Positions 17,783 to 25,100 of a stretch of DNA of 64,000 nucleotides are shown in pieces. The translations under genes and the position numbers were made by a program. This stretch comes from SIG603 sp963621245 (lineage in GTDB: Bacteria > Bacillota > Clostridia > Oscillospirales > Acutalibacteraceae). Each line of letters starts with the position of its first letter. Position 1 is the first letter of the stretch. Under the pieces are notes generated by a model. It saw only the letters and a list, made by a program, of their open reading frames with translations. It had not been told where the DNA came from and did not search any database. Location: assembly GCA_963621245.1 (NCBI GenBank), contig CAVFCW010000001.1:372001-436000 (forward strand), in the 5' to 3' direction.

Positions 17783-18733
17783 ATGATAGAAACAGTAGCT
17801 TCGGTTCGTCTTCCCGTCGATGAGGTTCTGAAAATCAGAAAGAACCGTCTTTCTCCCGAAAAAACGGACGGCACGACGAAACGAATCAGCATAGTCACCG
17901 GTATTCACGGCGACGAATTAGAGGGACAGTATGTCTGTTACGAGCTGCAAAGAAGAATCAATGCAGAAAAAGACAAACTGACGGGAATTGTTGATATTTA
18001 CCCCGCAATGAATCCGCTCGGCATAGATTCAATCACTCGAGGAATTCCTGCGTTTGATCTCGATATGAACAGGCTTTTCCCCGGCAATGCCGATGGTAAC
18101 ATCACGGAATATTTAGCCGCAAAAATAATCGAGGACGTAAGCGGCTCCGACTGCGTGCTTGATGTTCACGCAAGCAATATTTACCTGACGGAAATTCCTC
18201 AGATAAGAATTAACGAGCTTCACGAAAAGGAGCTTGTGCCGCTTGCCAAAGAGGCAAACGTGGATTTCATATGGGTTCACGGCGCAAGCACCGTTCTCGA
18301 GTCGACATTTGCTTACAGCCTCAACAGCACGGGCACACCAACGCTTGTTGTCGAAATGGGCGTCGGCATGAGAATAACTCAGGAGCTCGGCGACCAGCTT
18401 ACCGACGGAATCTTAAAACTCATGGCAAAAATGGGAATTTGGCAAGGCGAGACAAAATCTCCCCGTGTGCCGATAATATCGCGAGATCCCGATGACGTTT
18501 GCTTTTTGAACGCTAAGTCAGGCGGAATTTTTATTCCGTCCGTAAAATGCTGGGTTCTCTTAAACAAGGGCGATTTGGTCGGAAAAATAGTCGATCCGCT
18601 GTCGGGAGAAATTCTCGATAAAGTGACCGCACCCGTGGACGGTATTCTCTTCACGATAAGGGATTTCCCCGTTGTAAACGAGGGTTCTTTAATCGGCAGA
18701 CTTCTGCGCAAGGAGGTGTGCCAGCATGAATAA
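17783..18733 (+). CDS. Succinylglutamate desuccinylase/aspartoacylase family (M14) deacylase, intact active site
   Basis: A 316-residue zinc amidohydrolase. Zinc ligands are intact: His42 and Glu45 in GIHGDELEGQ, His129 in LDVHAS. The substrate-binding Arg is in DMNRLFPG, and the catalytic Glu191 in VVEMGVG. The C-terminal part is a beta domain (GGIFIPSVKCWVLLNKGDLVG) like that of aspartoacylases. It should hydrolyse an N-acyl amino acid or a small amide. It sits 12 bases after the transglutaminase gene and overlaps the next gene by 8 bases. The natural substrate is unknown; the neighbours suggest a product of the ATP-grasp enzyme. Confidence 0.9.
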   Translation: MIETVASVRLPVDEVLKIRKNRLSPEKTDGTTKRISIVTGIHGDELEGQYVCYELQRRINAEKDKLTGIVDIYPAMNPLGIDSITRGIPAFDLDMNRLFPGNADGNITEYLAAKIIEDVSGSDCVLDVHASNIYLTEIPQIRINELHEKELVPLAKEANVDFIWVHGASTVLESTFAYSLNSTGTPTLVVEMGVGMRITQELGDQLTDGILKLMAKMGIWQGETKSPRVPIISRDPDDVCFLNAKSGGIFIPSVKCWVLLNKGDLVGKIVDPLSGEILDKVTAPVDGILFTIRDFPVVNEGSLIGRLLRKEVCQHE

Positions 18734-19649
18734 AAAGATAATCTACGAGATGAGCGGTCTTTACCGAGATAATTTCCGCATAACGGGTTATGAATTCGGC
18801 GAGGGCGAAGAATCGGTCGCAATAGTCGGCGCATCAAGAGGAAACGAGGTTCAACAGATATACTGCGCCTCGAAACTCGTGAAGAAATTCAAACAGATTG
18901 AAGCCGAGGGAAGAATCAAAAAGGGCAAGAAAATTCTCATCATTCCCTCGATGAATCCATCCTCCATGAACATTCAAAAGAGATTCTGGCCGACCGATAA
19001 CACCGATATAAACAGAATGTTCCCCGGCTATGACCTCGGCGAGACCACCCAGAGAATTGCCGACGGTGTTTTCAAGGAAATCATGGACTACAAATACGGC
19101 ATTCAGTTCACTTCTTTCTATATGCCCGGTGATTTCGTACCGCACATAAGAATGATGGACGAGGGCTTTTCCACCACGGAGCTTGCTTGCAAATTCGGCT
19201 TGCCTTATGTCGTTGTAAGAAAAGTTCGCCCGTACGACACCACCACGCTCAACTACAACTGGCAGGTGTGGAACACTCAGGCGTTTTCTCTTTACACCAC
19301 AAGCACGACGAGAATTGACCCGAACGGTGCGGGTCAGGCTGTTTTGGCTGTTATGAGTTTCCTTTCCTCTCAGGGTATAATCGATTATTCGGGCCCACTC
19401 GGCTACAAGTCAAAAATCGTTGAAGATACCGAGCTTGTATCGGTGAGAACGGGCGAATCGGGACTTTTCGAGCCGCTTGTCAAGGCGGGAGATTCGGTCA
19501 ATATAGGCGAACCTCTTGCAAATATAATCAACCCATACGACAGCGAAATTAACGAAACTCTTTACGCTCCTTGTGACGGAAAGATATTCTTCATTCACAA
19601 CGACCCCGTAACTTACACGAACACAGCTGTCATAAAAATAGTAAGATAA
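18726..19649 (+). CDS. M14 deacylase-like protein, active-site residues lost (probable pseudoenzyme)
   Basis: A 307-residue paralogue of the preceding gene with the same two-domain layout. It aligns through IIPSMNPSS, INRMFPG and the C-terminal beta domain (SGLFEPLVKAGDSVNIGEPL). The zinc motif HGDE is replaced by RGNE (R38, E41), the second His by Thr (IQFTS, T129), and the catalytic Glu region VVEMG by SLYTTS. So it should not bind zinc or hydrolyse substrate, although the fold and substrate Arg remain. The reading frame is intact and RBS AAGGAGG precedes the ATG. A regulatory or complex-forming partner of the active deacylase is the simplest reading. Confidence 0.85.
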   Translation: MNKKIIYEMSGLYRDNFRITGYEFGEGEESVAIVGASRGNEVQQIYCASKLVKKFKQIEAEGRIKKGKKILIIPSMNPSSMNIQKRFWPTDNTDINRMFPGYDLGETTQRIADGVFKEIMDYKYGIQFTSFYMPGDFVPHIRMMDEGFSTTELACKFGLPYVVVRKVRPYDTTTLNYNWQVWNTQAFSLYTTSTTRIDPNGAGQAVLAVMSFLSSQGIIDYSGPLGYKSKIVEDTELVSVRTGESGLFEPLVKAGDSVNIGEPLANIINPYDSEINETLYAPCDGKIFFIHNDPVTYTNTAVIKIVR

Positions 19650-19653
19650 AAAT

Positions 19654-19692
19654 AAATCTCAGGCAGAAAACTTAATCTGCCTGAGATTTTTT
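19654..19692. terminator. Bidirectional terminator between the convergent M14-like and sortase genes
   Basis: AAATCTCAGGCAGA (19654-19667) pairs perfectly with TCTGCCTGAGATTT (19676-19689), 14 bp with an 8-base loop. T-rich on the plus side and A-rich (T-rich on minus) on the other, so it can serve both operons. Confidence 0.85.
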
Positions 19693-19712
19693 ATGACTAT
19701 TTTCTTTTTGGT

Positions 19713-20312
19713 TCAGTCTGTGCGATTGCAGAAAACGCTCGTTCTCTCCTTGCCCGACAGCGTACACGTGTACAAAACGAGGTCGTAACCACTGTTTTGA
19801 ACCGCATCGACATTTTCCGCCGAAACCGTATCAAGCTTTTGTACGGCGTAGGAATAAACCTTACCGTTCACATCGGTAAATACTACCGCATCACCTTCGG
19901 TGAGATTATCAAGCTTGCCAAAATGTACCGTGTAGTTGTGTCCCGCAATGACGAGATCGTTGTTATTTACCGAGCCGAAATTTCTGCACGGTGCAATTTT
20001 AAGTCGATCGTAGTCCCAGTCGGACATAACGGGAAGCTTAATTCCTATTTTTGGGATTTCCACATAGCCTATGTAGTCGTAACCGTCAATGTTGACGGTC
20101 GGCATAGTATCGTTTAATTCCTCATCGGAATTATTTTCTTCCGAAACATCAAGCTTGTCTTCTTCAATTTGAGCCGTGAGAACAGTCAACACAGCATCGG
20201 CGTTCTCGCCCGCCTTTTTGCTCTCGTTTTGATTGCGAAAGAAGAATACCGAAGCCGCCGCCAAGCACATCAGTCCGACAACGATAATCAGAGTTCCGAT
20301 TTTTTTAGTCAT
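19713..20312 (-). CDS. Sortase (class D/B-like)
   Basis: A 199-residue membrane-anchored transpeptidase. An N-terminal signal anchor (IGTLIIVVGLMCLAAASVFFF) is followed by an acidic linker and the sortase barrel. The catalytic His is in VIAGHNYTVHFGKL, Cys in DLVLYTCTLSG, and Arg in RTSVFCNR. It overlaps the Cna-B protein gene by 8 bases and is surely its partner, attaching the LVQTG-bearing protein to the wall or polymerising it. It is the last gene of the surface locus, followed by the terminator at 19654-19692. The exact class is not certain. Confidence 0.9.
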   Translation of the reverse strand: MTKKIGTLIIVVGLMCLAAASVFFFRNQNESKKAGENADAVLTVLTAQIEEDKLDVSEENNSDEELNDTMPTVNIDGYDYIGYVEIPKIGIKLPVMSDWDYDRLKIAPCRNFGSVNNNDLVIAGHNYTVHFGKLDNLTEGDAVVFTDVNGKVYSYAVQKLDTVSAENVDAVQNSGYDLVLYTCTLSGKERTSVFCNRTD

Positions 20313-21477
20313 TCTTCTTTTTCTTTCTGAGAACTAAAATTCCGAGAAGAATCAAGACCAAGCCGCAAGCACCGAAGACGATAACAGGAAAATTGTTCTG
20401 ACCTGTCTGCACAAGACTTCTGGTGTTTGTGATGTTAATCGTGCCGCCGTTTTTGGAATAGGACGGAGTGTAGCCGCTCGGAATGTTGCTCTCAAGCACC
20501 TGCCAGTTGCCGTTGCCGTCAAGGCTCTTCCACGTGTAAGACCAGTTGTTTGAGAAATCAAGCTTAACCGACTGATATTCGCTTTGACCGTTATAGAGAG
20601 TGACGGTTACGTAGCTTGGCCGCTCGCTCTGACTGTCGCCGCTCCAAGATTTAGTGACGGTCAAATCAGTCGGATTGGTGGGAGTCGGCGTCGGGTTTTC
20701 CTTAGCCTTATTCAAAATGGTTGTGACGTTTCCGACTGTCTCGTAACTTACTTCATAGCCGTTCGGCACGTTTGCCTCCTCAACGCTCCAATCGTGTCCC
20801 TCAAGGAGCTTATCGAAGGTGTACGCCCAGTTGTTGGCGGCTGAAAGCTCTGCCGTTTCTTGAGGCTTTCCGTCTTTGAGAAGATTAACCGTGACGACAT
20901 CGCCCTCGTGCTTATCGTTTCCGTCCGACCAAACTTTTCGTGCGGTGAGCTGGCTCTCGTTGTAAGCCTCAACGTGGAAAATCCAGTCCACCTCGCCTAT
21001 TCTGTCGGCGTACTCGTTTCCGAGAGAAACAGGCACACTCAGTTCTGCCGTTAAAGTTGCTGTTTCGCCGCTTCTGTACGTACCGAGCAAAACGAAATCG
21101 GTAAGCGAACCCGTGTTGTCGGCACTGTCATCGTAAATTAAATCCGTTCCGTTATAAACCTTTAAAGAAAGCTTACTTAGAAAATCGAGAGTTTCGCTGT
21201 CGTTCTCTTTTCTTGTTTCGGCTTTCATATAAAGATTGACAAAATCGCTGTCGCTCGAATTATTTGTGAAAGTTATCGTGTCGGTGAGGACGTCTCCCGG
21301 CATAACATCTTTGAAGTTCTCAAAAAGATCCGTGCTTGTGTACTCACTGCCGGGCTCAAAATCGAATCCGCTGTCGAATCCCTCAAACGTGACGGACGAT
21401 GCGTTAGCCGTTACCCCAAAACCGCACACAAGCGAAATAAGAAGCAAAAAGGAGATAAGAGTTTTAATTTTTTTCAT
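20305..21477 (-). CDS. Sortase-anchored Cna-B domain surface protein (LVQTG signal)
   Basis: A 390-residue secreted protein. Signal peptide residues 1-26 (ends VTANAS). An N-terminal module (about 30-175) with VMPGDVLTDTITFTNNS resembles pilin or TasA-type beta modules. Two Cna-B domains follow (about 178-255 and 272-340), each beginning with the (V/T)xKxWSxGxx pattern, joined by a PTPTPTNPT linker. The C-terminal sorting signal is LVQTGQ, a hydrophobic helix, then RKKKKND. The first motif position after Leu is Val instead of the canonical Pro. Cna-B domains often carry isopeptide bonds that stiffen fibres. The sortase gene follows directly. Confidence 0.92.
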   Translation of the reverse strand: MKKIKTLISFLLLISLVCGFGVTANASSVTFEGFDSGFDFEPGSEYTSTDLFENFKDVMPGDVLTDTITFTNNSSDSDFVNLYMKAETRKENDSETLDFLSKLSLKVYNGTDLIYDDSADNTGSLTDFVLLGTYRSGETATLTAELSVPVSLGNEYADRIGEVDWIFHVEAYNESQLTARKVWSDGNDKHEGDVVTVNLLKDGKPQETAELSAANNWAYTFDKLLEGHDWSVEEANVPNGYEVSYETVGNVTTILNKAKENPTPTPTNPTDLTVTKSWSGDSQSERPSYVTVTLYNGQSEYQSVKLDFSNNWSYTWKSLDGNGNWQVLESNIPSGYTPSYSKNGGTINITNTRSLVQTGQNNFPVIVFGACGLVLILLGILVLRKKKKND

Positions 21478-21491
21478 AATAATTCCTCTCC

Positions 21492-22103
21492 TCAGCTTAC
21501 GCTCAAAGTGCCGTCATCGTTTATCGTTACGCCCCACTTTTCCTCGACGGTAGAAGTCGGCACGCACTGAATTCCCGATGCGGTTATCTCGCAACCGAGA
21601 TAGAACTGAAGCCCGGACGCCCAAGATGAGTTTGAAGTGTTATATTCGCCCTTGGGGCCTCTCTCCGCTGTTGGGGTGAGGCTGTTTATAAGATTTTTCG
21701 TTGACTCTTTCGGATCAACGGGATATTTGTAATACCAAAATCCGTCCGAGCCGTGAATCCAGTCGTCGGTATTGTAATCAACCGTGTAGTCGGTGTCTTC
21801 ATAGGGCGGTTCGCCGTAAAGGATATCACCGTTTACGTTAACCCAGTTGATAACCACAACCGCACGGATATAAGCCCGTGCCGTTCCCGTATTCTCGACC
21901 GTGACATTCTTTTTTGTGTTGCCGTCAAGCTCTTCGTTAACTTCGATGGAAATCTTGCCGACCTTAAAGGAGTTTGCCACCTCGCCGCGACCGCTTGTAA
22001 GCCACGCAAAAGTTCCGCCCACGGCGACAAGCACGAGGAGAACAGCCGAAACCACAAGAACGACCGCTTTTTTATTCGGTTTTATGTTTTTTTCCGTGTT
22101 CAC
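21492..22103 (-). CDS. SipW-cognate leader protein, camelysin/TasA-like
   Basis: A 203-residue secreted protein. The leader fits the SipW-dependent class: basic start, hydrophobic core VVLVVSAVLLVLVAVGGT, then AWLT and the downstream box NSFKVGKISIEV. The mature part has ENTGTARAYIRAVVVINW, a strand pattern seen in TasA/camelysin-like proteins that carry donor-strand or calcium-dependent beta folds. It lies 14 bases after the giant protein gene and 14 before the Cna-B gene, in the same transcript. It is likely a minor fibre or anchor subunit; that role is inference. Confidence 0.8.
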   Translation of the reverse strand: MNTEKNIKPNKKAVVLVVSAVLLVLVAVGGTFAWLTSGRGEVANSFKVGKISIEVNEELDGNTKKNVTVENTGTARAYIRAVVVINWVNVNGDILYGEPPYEDTDYTVDYNTDDWIHGSDGFWYYKYPVDPKESTKNLINSLTPTAERGPKGEYNTSNSSWASGLQFYLGCEITASGIQCVPTSTVEEKWGVTINDDGTLSVS

Positions 22104-22118
22104 TCTGTGTCCCCCTCA

Positions 22119-25100
22119 TCACTCTGTCGACTCGGCATCCGTTGTCGGAGTGGCAGTCGGTGTAACCTCTTCAATTTTGGTTACACCGTTTTCTGTCCAG
22201 TTGTTTCTTACCTTATCCTCATCGGTGAGCCACTTGGTCTCATCGAGAGTATTTGTAAATGTAACTATGTTAGAAACATCAGTCCAACTTCGCCGCTCCA
22301 CAAGCTTAATTTGCTGCGTGCTACCCTCGGTCGGCGTGTACCGCCACGACCAACCGCCCACTTCCGTCACGGTGTAGGTTGTGCCGATTCTCAGTCTTGA
22401 AATTCTGATTTGATCGCCCGCCTTTAATGTGACGGTCATGTTCGGGTTGTATCTGCCCTCACATGTAATCTTGAATACGAAAACATCATCACTGCTGAAA
22501 TTATTCCCCTCAATTACTTTTTTGAGCGTCATAATGGTGTAGTCGTAATTTTTCGACCACGAACCGACAAGCGTAATTTCCTCGGTGCCCATGGTAAAGG
22601 TCTTGCCGTCAAGAACATCTGATGCACTGTAATTATTGCCGTCAATATCCGTTATCGTGCCGTCCGCATTTTTGAGCTTCCAGCCGTTGAACGTCCAAGT
22701 CCAAGTGCCGTCGTCTATTTTATGAATAGCGTTTGTAACAGTGAAGTTATCGCCCGTGTAGTAACCGATCGTGTTCGGCAAAATTGCCGATGCCGGCGTG
22801 CCGTCACCCTCATCGCTCCACTCATAGACAACATTGTACTTAGGCTTTTCTTTCCACGTACCGATTATGGTAGCCGATTTGTCGGCTATCATTTCTTTTT
22901 CCCATGTGGAATCCACAAGCCCTATGTTCTGTACGGTTTTACCGTCCTCGGTTTTTGTTATCTGCTCAGAATTTCCGTTGCCGTCCGACCAAGTCCAGTG
23001 GTCGAGATAATACTTCTTGCCGTCACTGTCAACATAGGTCGTTGCACCCGTGTAAGCGTCCAAGCCGTATTTTGCTCCGGTCTGCACCGACTTCGTTTCC
23101 GGCAATGTGCAGTTAGAATCGGAATAAATTCCCCTTGGCGTTCCCTCTGCCCAGTCGTAAGAGACAATTCCGACAATCTCGGCGGTTGCCGTAGCCTCAC
23201 TCGTGTTTCCGTAAGAACCCTTTGAGTATTTTGACTGATATGTGTAGCTTAAATCTACACTGTTGACAAACCTACCGCTCAGGTAATAGTAATTCTTTGC
23301 GTCCTGCTCGTTTATCGTATAGTCGACGTAATAATCAAACTCCTGACCGCTTGTATCGAGCTTGTCGTCATCAAAATTCACCGTGTAAGGAACTTTTTTG
23401 CCGTCAGAATCGTAAGTACCGATTCTTTCGTCAGAAAGCACGGCATTCGTGTATTTAACATTGTCCGAATATGTATTTACAGTCAGCTTATAAAGAAGCT
23501 TATCGCCGAACGTAAAGCTTAGGTTGTCGTCCGCGTTATACTTGTAATAATCGGTGTAACCTTCAATATCAAGATATTCGGGAGTTGATTTTGATTTCGT
23601 TGTGGCTGTGTTGGCACTTGCGTACTTGTAGCCGATAATCTCCTTATTGACCGATGGGAGCTTTTCCGCAACGAACGAAAGATTTGTCACGTTCGAATGT
23701 CCGCATCTTACGAACTTCATCGTACCGTCACAACCCAACTCGTCGGCTGCGGTGAATACCTTTTTGAGCGTTTCGAGTGTGAAGTAATATCCGACGTCGC
23801 TTGCAAAAGCCGAACCGTTTTCCGGCCAAGCCTCACACTCGGTTATATCGTTGGTGTACTGCATGGAGTAGTATTGTCCGGCAGAACCCGTAGCACCCAT
23901 TGAAGCAAGAGCATAGCCCTCGTGCGGCTTTGCGTAGAAAGAAATGTGGAAGCCGCCGTTTAGCTGAGCCTGATCGACAAGCGCACCCGTAGACTCAAGC
24001 GGAATAAGCTCCGAACCGTTTATGGAATAATAAACATCGCAGTTCTCGATTTTATCGACGTTGAATTTAAAGCTGTTCTCGGTGTGCCAGGAGCCGAAAA
24101 GCGTTGTCGGGTAAACGTGAACCTTTAAGAGCGTTGTGCCGACAATTATCTCGGTTGAGCCAGTTTTATCGTGATAGTTACCCGTAAGAGTAAGTTTTCC
24201 GTCCGACTCCGAATATTCATAGCTGTTAAAAAGAGTCATATCGGCTAAATCGAGATCAATTTTTCCCGAAAGGCCCGTCATCGAAGAGGTATCGCCCGCT
24301 ATGACGAACATATTTTTTGTCTCCGTGATAACCTTTTCCTCGACAACTACCGAGTAAGTCACCTTTGCAATGGCTGTGTTTTCGCTGTCATCGGCATAAG
24401 AAACGCTTGCTACAACGGTAGCCGTGCCCTCTGTCGAATTTGCATCAAATTTACCCGTAGCAGTATCGAGTGTGATTAAATCGCTTCCGTCCGTAAGCTC
24501 GTAACTTACGGTGTAGGAGTTATCGGAAGAAAGTCCGAGATCACTGACGGGATCCAAAGCGTTATCCGTGGAGCCTGTCTTGACGTGAACCGACTTGCTC
24601 TCTTCTATCTCGCTCACAACAACGTCATATACATTCGAGCCGATGTTTACCTCGGTTTCACCCGGCTTAATAGCTGTAAACTTAACGCTAGTTGAGTTGT
24701 TTGCGGTCTCCGTCTTTTTGTAGAGATACCAAACGGAGTTATTTGCTGTGTTCCAAGAAAGTGCGCACTCATCAGAACCGCCGGCATTGTTAAGTCCGAC
24801 AGTGGAACCGTGCTTGAAAATCATGAAACCGTCACCCGATGCGTTGACGTCGAGTGCATAAGGCTCATTCTGTTTCTCGCAAGCCGTGCCGTTAACGCCC
24901 TCGTCAACATCCGAAAGAGTGAGATAACCGCTCACGGCGCCATTTCTTCTGTTCTGAATGTAGTAGCCGTCATCCGTCTGCGTGAACGTCCAGAGGTAGT
25001 CGGAGTAATCGCTCGGATAAGAGAGCGGGAAAGTATCAAAGCCGTAGGAGTAATTGTACTCGGAGTACTTGTACATGGCTTTGCCCGATGCGGTCTCAAT

